DNA of 30,170 nucleotides, from positions 1 to 30,170 of the forward strand of contig JBAXTU010000010.1 of the NCBI GenBank assembly GCA_037130015.1, read 5' to 3'. Source of the DNA: JBAXTU01 sp037130015. GTDB lineage: Bacteria; Patescibacteriota; Patescibacteriia; 2-01-FULL-39-33. The notes below the pieces were generated by a model. That model was given only the letters and a program-made list of their open reading frames with translations, did no database searches and was not told where the DNA came from. The translations under genes were made by a program, and so were the position numbers. Shown here one piece after another: positions 23,446 through 30,170 of this stretch; the first letter of the stretch is position 1, and each line of letters opens with the position of its first letter.

Positions 23446-23480
23446 AAAAAACTCCACTTATGGACCAAGTGGAGTTTTTA
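23446..23480 (-). terminator. Terminator of the glycosyltransferase gene
   Basis: The stem ACTCCACTT/AAGTGGAGT (23451-23459, 23467-23475) with a 7-nt loop has T-rich flanks on both strands. It begins right at the stop codon of the glycosyltransferase. Confidence 0.8.
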
Positions 23481-24215
23481 TTTTTTAACTTTTTCTTTTA
23501 CTTTGTCATAATGCTGTCCCAATTTGTATTTGAAAATATCAGTATTTATTTCTCCAACCATCATGCGATGAAGTTCGCACAAAACATACTTAGTAGAAAC
23601 ATTAAACCGGCCATCTTCTTCCAGTCGCCTGACTGAAACAAAAATTTTAGCTTTTTTTAAAATTTTAAACTTACCCTTGTCCTTGGCACGCTTTACATAG
23701 TCATGATCCTCAGCCAGCCTTAGTGTCTCATTAAAACCACCAATTTTATCATGCAAAGATTTTTTGATAATAATACAAAAACCGGGTGCGTGCGGATAAA
23801 AGTATTGGGTGACCGAGATATAAGCATTTACCACTTCATGCAAAATAAAATCAATCATTTTTTCACTTAGTGGCACTACCCCGCAAGAAGCCGCGTCAAT
23901 TTCTTTGGCTTCCATTTCATAAATCACTTGAGACAAAAAATTACGCGACAAAATCACATCACCATCAAGAAATAATAAAAATTCTCCCTGAGCCTCTTTG
24001 GCGCCCATATTTCTACCTATAGCCGGCATACCTCCACCAACCACCCGACAACCGAATTTTTTAGCAATCTCTCTGGTCTTGTCGGTGGAGCCAGCATCAG
24101 CCACAATTATTTCATAATCAGTGAACTTTTGATCCTGGATAGAAGCCAACAAAACGGGCAAATCTCGCTCTTCGTTTTTGGTTGGGATAATAATGCTTAA
24201 TTTAAGTTTAGCCAT
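23478..24215 (-). CDS. Family 2 glycosyltransferase
   Basis: This 245-residue GT-A fold enzyme begins S-I-I-I-P-T-K-N-E-E. It has the nucleotide-sugar motif D-A-G-S-T-D-K-T (40-47) and the metal-binding D-G-D (84-86) in L-F-L-D-G-D-V. An A-E-D-H-D-Y motif lies near 192-197, where the catalytic base is expected. It probably adds a sugar from a nucleotide donor to an envelope glycan or lipid; the acceptor is unknown. The ATG at 24215 was chosen because a consensus promoter ends 6 nt before it; the longer frame to 24293 would begin upstream of that promoter. The gene is monocistronic. Confidence 0.9.
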   Translation of the reverse strand: MAKLKLSIIIPTKNEERDLPVLLASIQDQKFTDYEIIVADAGSTDKTREIAKKFGCRVVGGGMPAIGRNMGAKEAQGEFLLFLDGDVILSRNFLSQVIYEMEAKEIDAASCGVVPLSEKMIDFILHEVVNAYISVTQYFYPHAPGFCIIIKKSLHDKIGGFNETLRLAEDHDYVKRAKDKGKFKILKKAKIFVSVRRLEEDGRFNVSTKYVLCELHRMMVGEINTDIFKYKLGQHYDKVKEKVKK

Positions 24216-24221
24216 AATAAT

Positions 24222-24250
24222 ATTATACAAGATTACTCGCCAGCGGTCAA
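24222..24250 (-). promoter_or_regulatory. Consensus leaderless promoter for the glycosyltransferase
   Basis: On the minus strand TTGACC (24245-24250), a 17-bp spacer and a perfect TATAAT (24222-24227) end 6 nt before the ATG at 24215. Transcription should start at the start codon. Confidence 0.8.
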
Positions 24251-24260
24251 AGCTGACGGG

Positions 24261-24289
24261 TTGAAATTTATCCTGTTTTCTGCTAAGAT
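24261..24289 (+). promoter_or_regulatory. Promoter of cca
   Basis: TTGAAA (24261-24266), a 17-bp spacer and TAAGAT (24284-24289) predict a leader of about 35 nt before the ATG at 24331. It lies back to back with the glycosyltransferase promoter. Confidence 0.7.
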
Positions 24290-24330
24290 GCAACCTACTT
24301 CTGAGAGCTATTTTGTGTTAAAATTAAGTT

Positions 24331-25890
24331 ATGAAAGACGCAACCAAAAAATTAATCTCCTGGCAAAAAGTGATGGTCAAATCGCCTGAGTTTGATTTTG
24401 TAAAAAAACTGATAGCTAAATTTCCAACGGCTGAAATCTATCTGGTTGGTGGTGCTGTTCGCGACTTAATTTTGGAAAAAAACACCAAGGATTTTGATTT
24501 TGTAGTAGGAAAAGTTGACGCCAAAGAACTGGAAAAATTTTTATCTGCCATTGGCAAAATAAACTTAGTAGGCAAAAGTTTTGGCGTGTTTAAATTCGTA
24601 CCTAGCACTGTCATCCCTGCGGAAGCAGGGATCTCAGCTCAAAAACATGAGGTCCCGGGTCAAGCCCGGGATGACAACTTTTTTGAACCAATAGACATTG
24701 CCCTGCCTCGCACCGAACATGCTGGCATGAGTGGTGGCTACAAAGATTTTGAAATTCAAAGCGACAAAAATCTGCCTATTACCGAAGATTTATCAAGACG
24801 CGACTTCACTATCAATGCCCTGGCTTGGGATATCAAAAACCAAAAACTCATAGACGAATTTGATGGCCTGGGAGATCTAAAAAACAAAACCATCAAAGCC
24901 ATTGGCAATCCCACAACCAGATTTCAAGAAGACTACACTCGCATGTTGCGCGCTATCCGTTTTTCTTGCCAATTAGATTTTTTAATTGAAGCACATACAC
25001 TACAAACTATTAATGACAAGGCCACCAAAATTTCCACTATTGCTAAAGAAAGATTAAATGAAGAATTAACTAAAATCATCATGTCAGCCAAAGCCGAGGA
25101 TGGCATACGGCTAATGCAATCAATCGGACTACTCAAAATAATCATTCCCGAATTAGATTCTGCTGTTGGCGTTAGTCAAAACAAACATCATATTTATGAT
25201 GTGTTTGAACATAGTGTAAGAGCACTTGGCGCCGGTGCAGAAAAAAACTTTTCACTTCATGTGCGCTTGGCTGCCATGCTTCATGACATCGGCAAGCCAG
25301 ACACTAAAGAAGGTCAAGGAGAAAATTCCACTTTTTATAATCATGATCAGGTGGGAGCTAAAATGACCAAAACTATTTTACGACGACTAGGATTTTCTAA
25401 TGATATTATCGATCAAACAGTCCATTTAGTTCGCTTCCATATGTTTTATTATGCTCTGGACACAGTATCCGATGCAGGCGTGAGACGACTACTAGCGAGA
25501 CTAGGCAAAGAAAATATCCAAGACTTCATTGATATGAGAATTTGTGATCGCTTAGGCATGGGCCGACCCAAAGCCAAGCCTTGGAAATTAATTGAACTTG
25601 AAAGACGATTAAAAGAAGTCCAGCTTGATCCCATCACTCCCAAGATGCTAAAGTTAAATGGTACCGAACTAATGGAAATTTTAAATATTTTACCAGGTCC
25701 AAGAATTGGCTTGATTTTAAATGCGCTACTAGGCGAAGTTTTAGAAGATCCACAAAAAAATGAAAAAGAATATTTGGCCAAAAAAATTAAAGAATTAAAT
25801 AAATTAAAAGAAACCGAGTTAAAAAATCTAAATCCGGATGTAAAATTTTATAATGAAGAAAGGAAAAGATTACTGCACCAAGAAAAATAA
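24331..25890 (+). CDS. cca: CCA-adding tRNA nucleotidyltransferase with HD domain
   Basis: This 519-residue enzyme adds or repairs the 3' CCA of tRNAs, which matters here because most tRNAs in the window do not encode CCA natively. The nucleotidyltransferase head has G-G-A-V-R-D (40-45), the catalytic D-F-D (54-56) and R-R-D-F-T-I-N-A (156-163). The R-M-L-R-A-I-R-F segment (204-211) and an HD phosphohydrolase domain with H-D-I-G-K-P (His318, Asp319) follow. Residues about 92-116 (V-I-P-A-E-A-G-I ... Q-A-R-D-D) are encoded by a palindromic repeat inserted between F-G-V-F-K-F and I-D-I-A-L-P-R-T-E, which are normally close together. The frame is kept, so the enzyme is probably functional. Confidence 0.95.
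   Translation: MKDATKKLISWQKVMVKSPEFDFVKKLIAKFPTAEIYLVGGAVRDLILEKNTKDFDFVVGKVDAKELEKFLSAIGKINLVGKSFGVFKFVPSTVIPAEAGISAQKHEVPGQARDDNFFEPIDIALPRTEHAGMSGGYKDFEIQSDKNLPITEDLSRRDFTINALAWDIKNQKLIDEFDGLGDLKNKTIKAIGNPTTRFQEDYTRMLRAIRFSCQLDFLIEAHTLQTINDKATKISTIAKERLNEELTKIIMSAKAEDGIRLMQSIGLLKIIIPELDSAVGVSQNKHHIYDVFEHSVRALGAGAEKNFSLHVRLAAMLHDIGKPDTKEGQGENSTFYNHDQVGAKMTKTILRRLGFSNDIIDQTVHLVRFHMFYYALDTVSDAGVRRLLARLGKENIQDFIDMRICDRLGMGRPKAKPWKLIELERRLKEVQLDPITPKMLKLNGTELMEILNILPGPRIGLILNALLGEVLEDPQKNEKEYLAKKIKELNKLKETELKNLNPDVKFYNEERKRLLHQEK
24609..24676 (+). repeat. 68-bp palindromic repeat element inserted in cca
   Basis: Terminal inverted repeats TGTCATCCC/GGGATGACA enclose two hairpins: CCCTGC-ggaa-GCAGGG and TCCCGGG-tcaag-CCCGGGA. 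The type is the widespread GTCATCCC...GGGATGAC small palindromic repeat that encodes V-I-P-A-E-A-G-I when read in this frame, similar in behaviour to Rickettsia palindromic elements inside genes. It is much more GC-rich than its surroundings. I found no second copy in the window. Confidence 0.88.
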
Positions 25891-25939
25891 AAAAACGCGG
25901 GCAGTAAACTGCGCGCGCTATGACTAAATGAACATTAAT

Positions 25940-26209
25940 TCAAAAACCTTTCGGTCTACCAACAAAAACCTCATCATCAAGAGGAATTGGACCATCAGCT
26001 ACAATTATATTATGACCAAAGGCAAAACAACTGTTTTTGATTCTACCGTCGCTAACATCAAGTACTCTAGCATAAAGAACATGACCAGAGTCGGCAAAGC
26101 TTAAAACTTTCATGATTTTTAAAGCTTGCACTTCTCTATTATCATCACGAAACCACAGCCAATAGTACTTTCCGATTTCCAACTTCTTGATGTCAGTAAT
26201 CATACTCAT
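25940..26209 (-). CDS. Small protein of unknown function
   Basis: This 89-residue protein is rich in aromatic and beta-type residues (Y-Y-W-L-W-F-R-D-D) and ends G-R-P-K-G-F. I do not recognise it. The ATG at 26209 has only a weak AAGGG site 4 nt away. A better GGAG lies further upstream and serves an overlapping 9-codon frame (ATG at 26222, TGA ending at 26193) that could be a leader peptide. It sits between two housekeeping genes in opposite orientation, with no clear terminator downstream. It may be an orphan or acquired gene. Confidence 0.6.
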   Translation of the reverse strand: MSMITDIKKLEIGKYYWLWFRDDNREVQALKIMKVLSFADSGHVLYARVLDVSDGRIKNSCFAFGHNIIVADGPIPLDDEVFVGRPKGF

Positions 26210-26298
26210 TATTCCCTTTCATTGTCTTTTTCTCTCCTTTTTTAATGTGCGTCTCTAGCCTTCCTCCTAATTATATCCAAAATCAACTAACCAATATT

Positions 26299-27288
26299 AT
26301 GACACTAAACATTATAAAAATCAATACCGAAGGTCAAGGCCAGCGTTTGGATAAATTTTTAACCAACGCCTGGCCTGAAAAATCACGTTCACAAATCCAA
26401 AAAAATATCAAAGAAGGTTTAATCTTAGTCAATAAAAAAGAATCGGCCGTGCATTATTTTTTAAAAGAAAATGATGTTGTTTCTGTTGTCACTGTAAAAA
26501 AAATAAATCCAGAAGAAAAAATTAAAACGCCAACTAAGCCAAAAGCCACAAAAAAAACAAAAAATGAACTTTTTAAAGAAATAAAAATCATTGAAGATAA
26601 TGACGACTTCATGATTATTGAAAAGCCAGCTGGATTATTGGTCCACCCAACCGAAAAACAAGAAAATGACACGCTCGTTGATTGGCTACTAGTCAAATAT
26701 CCAGAACTTAAAAAAATCGGCGAAGACCCTCAGCGTCCAGCTATTGTGCATAGACTAGATAAGGATGTTTCCGGACTTATGGTCATTCCCAAAAACCAAG
26801 ATGCGTTTGATTATTTCAAAAGCCAATTTAAAGGACGCCAGCTCACCAAAAAATATCTAGCCTTGGTTGAAGGTGAAGTAGAAAGAGAAGAAGGTGAAAT
26901 AAATTTTCCTATTGGGCGCTCCAAAAATAAAGATGGCTTATATGCTGCCAAGCCCATGAGCCAAAAAAACGACAAGGACAAAACCGCTTTGACTAGATTT
27001 AAAATAGCCCAGAGATTCAAAAATTACACTTTATTGGAAGTAGAAATTCTCACCGGCCGTACCCACCAAATCCGTGTGCATTTGCTCGCCTATGGCCATC
27101 CAATCGTTGGCGACTCGCTTTATCTACCAAGACACAAAAATATCAAGGTTCTAAAACACCCACTAAATAGAATTTTCTTGCATGCCTTCTTTTTGTCATT
27201 TATAGATTTAAAAAGTCAAAAACAAGAATTCACCAGCCCTTTACCAGAAACCTTGAATAATTTCCTAAAAAACCTAAAAACTGCTTAA
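26299..27288 (+). CDS. RluA-family 23S rRNA pseudouridine synthase
   Basis: This 329-residue enzyme begins at the ATG at 26299; the ATG at 26245 would add 18 residues with no family match. An S4 RNA-binding domain (about 14-65) is joined to the catalytic domain by a Lys-rich linker (about 66-92). The catalytic motif H-R-L-D-K-D-V-S-G (151-159) contains Asp154, and a later G-R-T-H-Q-I-R-V-H motif is intact. It isomerises uridine in rRNA; RluD-like specificity is suggested by the S4 domain but not proven. Confidence 0.93.
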   Translation: MTLNIIKINTEGQGQRLDKFLTNAWPEKSRSQIQKNIKEGLILVNKKESAVHYFLKENDVVSVVTVKKINPEEKIKTPTKPKATKKTKNELFKEIKIIEDNDDFMIIEKPAGLLVHPTEKQENDTLVDWLLVKYPELKKIGEDPQRPAIVHRLDKDVSGLMVIPKNQDAFDYFKSQFKGRQLTKKYLALVEGEVEREEGEINFPIGRSKNKDGLYAAKPMSQKNDKDKTALTRFKIAQRFKNYTLLEVEILTGRTHQIRVHLLAYGHPIVGDSLYLPRHKNIKVLKHPLNRIFLHAFFLSFIDLKSQKQEFTSPLPETLNNFLKNLKTA

Positions 27289-27289
27289 C

Positions 27290-27318
27290 TTGCAAAAAGT
27301 CGGTTTATCTGTTAGAAT
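27290..27318 (+). promoter_or_regulatory. Promoter of the rpmF-nusB-rnc-pilT run
   Basis: TTGCAA (27290-27295), a 17-bp spacer and TAGAAT (27313-27318) predict a leader of about 32 nt. A short dyad TGTTA/TAACA surrounds the -10 box. Confidence 0.7.
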
Positions 27319-27356
27319 AATAACAATCTTTACGAATAATAATTTAGACCAAAAAT

Positions 27357-27602
27357 ATGGGTTTACCAGCACAAAAAAGAAGCAAAAGATCAAAAAGACA
27401 ACGCGCCTCTCATTTTGCTTTAAAACCAACAGCTCTTGTCACCTGCCCTAAATGCCAAAAACCGGCTCTGCCACACCGCGCTTGCGAATTTTGTGGAACA
27501 TACAGAGGTCGCCAAGTTTTGACCATCAAAACCAAGGCCAAAACAGCCAAACAAAAAGCTCAGGAACGCAAAGAAAAAGCCAAAGAGAAAGACACCAAAT
27601 AA
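27357..27602 (+). CDS. rpmF: Ribosomal protein L32
   Basis: This 81-residue basic protein starts G-L-P-A-Q-K-R-S-K-R and has the zinc-binding pairs C-P-K-C and C-E-F-C separated by 13 residues, followed by G-T-Y-R-G-R as in bacterial L32. The Lys-rich C-terminal tail is longer than in the usual 55-60 residue protein. It heads a run of RNA-related genes. Confidence 0.95.
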   Translation: MGLPAQKRSKRSKRQRASHFALKPTALVTCPKCQKPALPHRACEFCGTYRGRQVLTIKTKAKTAKQKAQERKEKAKEKDTK

Positions 27603-27637
27603 TTTAAACCATTAAAATAGATCTTTCCTTAAAACAT

Positions 27638-28105
27638 ATGTCCAACCGACATTTAGCCCGCACCATTGTCGTCCAAGCCCTATACCAATGGGATTTTAAC
27701 GGCAAAAACGAAGACCCTCTCAGCATAATTGCCTCCGACAAACAAATGTTTGCGCCGGAATTTGACGATGGCGGTTTTATTCCCCATCTTATCAAAGGTG
27801 TAATGGAAAACATCCGCGACATTGACAAGCTTATTATCAAATTCGCTCCAGAGTGGCCACTGGAACAAATAACTCTCACTGATCGCAATATTTTGCGCTT
27901 AGGAATTTTTGAACTTCGTTTTGACAATAGTATGCCAGCCAAAGTAGCCATCAATGAAGCCATTGAACTGGCCAAAACCTTCGGTGGCGAATCATCTGGA
28001 AAATTTGTTAATGGAGTGCTGGGCGCCATTTACAAAGAAATGGGCGACAAAGACATAGACAGACAAAATAATACAGATAAAGAAACAAAAACCCCACAGG
28101 AATAA
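27638..28105 (+). CDS. nusB: Transcription antitermination protein NusB
   Basis: This 155-residue all-helical protein has the NusB start N-R-H-L-A-R-T-I-V-V-Q-A-L-Y-Q-W-D. Its C-terminal part carries the conserved L-T-D-R-N-I-L-R-L-G-I-F-E-L and A-I-N-E-A-I-E-L-A-K-T-F-G-G-E-S-S-G-K-F-V-N-G segments. It binds boxA RNA with NusE (S10) in rRNA antitermination. It lies 35 bases after rpmF and 5 before rnc. Confidence 0.95.
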   Translation: MSNRHLARTIVVQALYQWDFNGKNEDPLSIIASDKQMFAPEFDDGGFIPHLIKGVMENIRDIDKLIIKFAPEWPLEQITLTDRNILRLGIFELRFDNSMPAKVAINEAIELAKTFGGESSGKFVNGVLGAIYKEMGDKDIDRQNNTDKETKTPQE

Positions 28106-28110
28106 TACTT

Positions 28111-28806
28111 ATGAAGGATATTTCTCAATTGGAAAAAAAAATAAACGCCAATTTCAAAAACAGTGACCTTTTGCTTCAAGCTGTCACTCATCGTTCATAT
28201 CTAAATGAACATCCAGAATTTCATCTTGAACATAATGAACGTTTGGAATTTTTGGGTGATGCAGTTTTGGAATTGGTTGTCACCGAACATTTATATAACA
28301 ACTATCCAAATCCAGAAGGCGAACTTACTAACTGGCGCGCTAGCTTGGTCAATCGTCATGCCCTAGCCATTATTGCCAGCGAACTTGATCTTGAAGAAGA
28401 TATTTTAATGAGCAAAGGCGAAACTCAAGATAGAAACGCCAAAGCCAGAGAATATATCACAGCCAATGCTGTTGAGGCTATTATTGGCGCTATTTATCTT
28501 GATTGCGGTTTGCCACAAGCCAAAAAATTCATCAAAAAAAACGTCTTGGCTAAATTAGAAAACATTATTGCCAAAAAATTATATATTGACGCCAAAAGCC
28601 ATTTTCAAGAAAAAGCTCAAGAAAAAATGGGTGTCACGCCAGTCTATAAAGTATTATCTTCCACTGGCCCAGATCATGCCAAAACCTTTACGGTGGGAGT
28701 TTTCTTGGACAAAGACCTAGTTGCCAGCGGTATAGGCATGAGCAAACAAGAAGCCCAAACCGAGGCTGCCAAAAAAGGACTCATTACCAAAAATTGGAAT
28801 ATTTAA
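28111..28806 (+). CDS. rnc: Ribonuclease III
   Basis: This 231-residue double-strand RNA endonuclease has the signature H-N-E-R-L-E-F-L-G-D-A-V-L-E (41-54) with the catalytic Glu and Asp. A second acidic cluster lies in A-N-A-V-E-A-I-I-G-A-I-Y-L-D near 111-125, and a C-terminal dsRNA-binding domain spans about 157-227. It processes rRNA precursors and is probably translated together with nusB. Confidence 0.97.
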   Translation: MKDISQLEKKINANFKNSDLLLQAVTHRSYLNEHPEFHLEHNERLEFLGDAVLELVVTEHLYNNYPNPEGELTNWRASLVNRHALAIIASELDLEEDILMSKGETQDRNAKAREYITANAVEAIIGAIYLDCGLPQAKKFIKKNVLAKLENIIAKKLYIDAKSHFQEKAQEKMGVTPVYKVLSSTGPDHAKTFTVGVFLDKDLVASGIGMSKQEAQTEAAKKGLITKNWNI

Positions 28807-28818
28807 AATACAAAAAAT

Positions 28819-29859
28819 ATGGTCATAGAAACCTTGTTTAAAAGCGCTATAGCTAGTGGAGCGTCTGATTTTCATTTAATTGCCGGCCTGCCGGCTTTTG
28901 TGAGAATTGATGGCGAATTAAAACCAGCAGACAAAAAAGAAATGTCTTCAAAAGACATTGAAAGCATTATCAAAGAAATGCTCACCGCTGATCAATTGAA
29001 AAAATTTGAGATTGAAAAAGAATTGGATTTCGCTTATGAAACCTCAGCTGATTCGCGTTTCCGTGTCAACCTTTTTTGGGAAAAAGGCAACATGAGTTTG
29101 TCAGCCAGAGCCATCCCCTCAAAAATTCCCACCATGGAAGAAATCGGCATGCCTCAGACTGTTTATGACTTGTGCAATGCCAATACTGGCGGATTAATTT
29201 TGGTGACAGGCCCAACTGGTTGTGGTAAATCCACTTCTCTCGCTGCCATGATTGACTATATCAACAAAAATAAAAATGTTAATATTGTCACTCTTGAAGA
29301 TCCGATTGAATTCATGTTCAAACCAATAAAAAGTGTGGTTCGCCAAAGGCAATTAGGCACGGATATGTTATCCTTTCAAAACGGCCTTATCCATGTTTTG
29401 CGCCAAGACCCTAATGTTATTATGGTAGGCGAAATGAGAAATCTAGAAACTATTGCCACTACCATCACCTTGGCCGAAACTGGTCATTTGGTGTTTGCCA
29501 CTCTGCACACTTATAGCGCGCCTCAAACAGTTGACCGTATCATTGACGGTTTTCCACCTCATCAACAAAACCAGGTCCGCACTCAAATTTCCATCACCTT
29601 AAAAGGTATTATTTCTCAAAAACTTTTACCAAAAAATGGTGGCGGACGCGTAGCTGCCAGAGAAATTCTCATCAATACTCCAGCTGTGGCCAACATGATC
29701 AGAGAAAATAAAGTGGCCCAACTTAAAACTAATATCCAAACCAGCGCCAGCGAAGGCATGATCTCCATGGATAATTCACTCATGGATTTGTATAAACGAG
29801 GCCTGATCACTGAAGAGATTTTGAAAAATAATATGGCCGTACAACGAAAAATGAAATAA
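28819..29859 (+). CDS. pilT: Type IV pilus retraction ATPase PilT
   Basis: This 346-residue hexameric secretion ATPase has Walker A G-P-T-G-C-G-K-S-T (131-139), an Asp box L-E-D-P-I-E-F (159-165), Walker B V-I-M-V-G-E-M (200-206) and the His box G-H-L-V-F-A-T-L-H-T. Length and motifs match PilT rather than the larger PilB. It powers pilus retraction from the cytoplasmic face. In Patescibacteria, type IV pili are linked to host contact and DNA uptake. No other pilus gene is in the window. Confidence 0.93.
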   Translation: MVIETLFKSAIASGASDFHLIAGLPAFVRIDGELKPADKKEMSSKDIESIIKEMLTADQLKKFEIEKELDFAYETSADSRFRVNLFWEKGNMSLSARAIPSKIPTMEEIGMPQTVYDLCNANTGGLILVTGPTGCGKSTSLAAMIDYINKNKNVNIVTLEDPIEFMFKPIKSVVRQRQLGTDMLSFQNGLIHVLRQDPNVIMVGEMRNLETIATTITLAETGHLVFATLHTYSAPQTVDRIIDGFPPHQQNQVRTQISITLKGIISQKLLPKNGGGRVAAREILINTPAVANMIRENKVAQLKTNIQTSASEGMISMDNSLMDLYKRGLITEEILKNNMAVQRKMK

Positions 29860-29869
29860 ACTTTTCAGT

Positions 29870-29903
29870 CAGCCCCGTCTTGATGGCGGGGTTGATTTTT
29901 TTT
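29870..29903 (+). terminator. Intrinsic terminator after pilT
   Basis: The stem CAGCCCCG/CGGGGTTG, with one G-U pair, is followed by eight T. Its right flank overlaps the -35 region of the tRNA-Arg promoter. Confidence 0.87.
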
Positions 29904-29920
29904 GTTCTTTTTGTTAAACT
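29892..29920 (+). promoter_or_regulatory. Candidate promoter for the tRNA-Arg/tRNA-Lys pair
   Basis: TTGATT (29892-29897), a 17-bp spacer and TAAACT (29915-29920) lie about 34 nt upstream of tRNA-Arg. Confidence 0.5.
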
Positions 29921-29953
29921 AAAAAAGAAATTTATGAAGTAAATTGAGCCTTA

Positions 29954-30027
29954 GCACCCGTAGCTCAACTGGATAGAGTGTCTGGCTTCGAACCAGGAGG
30001 TTGCAGGTTCGAATCCTGCCGGGTGCA
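29954..30027 (+). tRNA. tRNA-Arg(UCG)
   Basis: This 74-nt tRNA has the acceptor GCACCCG/CGGGTGC, anticodon loop CTTCGAA giving TCG, and T-arm GCAGG-TTCGAAT-CCTGC. CCA is not encoded. Confidence 0.95.
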
Positions 30028-30047
30028 TTAAAAATTTAAAAACGCGC

Positions 30048-30120
30048 GCGCCTATAGCTCAGTTGGTAGAGCAGATCCCTCTTAAGGATACGGTCGCAGG
30101 TTCGAGTCCCGCTGGGCGCA
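30048..30120 (+). tRNA. tRNA-Lys(CUU) with two stem mismatches
   Basis: This 73-nt tRNA has the acceptor GCGCCTA/TGGGCGC (one T-G pair), D-arm GCTC/GAGC and loop CTCTTAA giving anticodon CTT. The anticodon stem GATCC/GGATA has a G-A mismatch at its outer pair. The T-stem GCAGG/CCCGC has an A-C mismatch in the middle. CCA is not encoded. It may be a weak or decaying tRNA. Confidence 0.85.
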
Positions 30121-30165
30121 TAATTTAAAAAAGACGGGCTAGCCCGTCTTTTTTAAATTATGCGC
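30116..30165. terminator. 50-bp perfect palindrome, probable terminator
   Basis: The centre GACGGGCT/AGCCCGTC is flanked by A6 and T6 runs, so it would work as a terminator in both directions. The symmetry continues without a loop through GCGCATAATTT and its complement for 50 bp, and it includes the last five bases of tRNA-Lys. Confidence 0.85.
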
Positions 30166-30170
30166 GGGTC

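Overview
The window looks like a chromosomal segment of a Candidatus Patescibacteria (CPR, Parcubacteria-like) bacterium. The basis is low GC, short intergenic spacers, few Shine-Dalgarno sites, several apparently leaderless promoters, and a gene mix typical of these genomes (DHH phosphoesterase, CxxC zinc-ribbon miniprotein, SdpI, PilT, rnc-nusB-rpmF cluster). This placement is inference; no rRNA or phylogenetic marker was searched.

Region 1 (1-8560). The window opens inside a secreted beta-helix/LCAT-like lipase fusion, followed by a small membrane protein. A compact operon then carries an ECF sigma factor, a two-pass membrane protein in the anti-sigma position, and a MacA-MacB-type exporter (adaptor, ATPase, FtsX-like permease). 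The exporter is bracketed by two membrane-anchored DUF5666-like proteins.

Region 2 (8560-17702). This holds a zinc-ribbon miniprotein, a large unrecognised membrane protein, an SdpI-family protein with a short HExxH putative metalloprotease, a valS-tyrS pair on the minus strand, a DHH phosphoesterase with an altered active site, and an HTH protein that runs directly into a tRNA cluster.

Region 3 (17707-22829) is the accessory heart of the window. A tRNA-Ala(GGC), tRNA-Ile(UAU), tRNA-Val(GAC) cluster is interrupted at the 3' end of tRNA-Val by a 2.7-kb element carrying a large serine recombinase and one cargo gene. The 5-bp core TCCAC flanks the element. The recombinase reading frame crosses the attachment core, so integration replaces its C-terminus with residues read from the antisense strand of tRNA-Val. 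Between the two divergent genes lies an inverted copy of both element ends joined at the core, that is, an internal attP-like site. It makes 100-bp and 93-bp inverted repeats around each gene and is bracketed by duplicated leader sequences. The cargo gene has one in-frame TAA. The next chromosomal gene, a secreted Cys-rich protein, has two.

Region 4 (22830-30170). This holds a lipoprotein gene with an unusually good SD site, a GT2 glycosyltransferase, a cca gene with an in-frame palindromic repeat insertion, a small orphan gene, a pseudouridine synthase, and the rpmF-nusB-rnc-pilT run. The window ends with tRNA-Arg(UCG), a mismatch-containing tRNA-Lys(CUU), and a 50-bp perfect palindrome.
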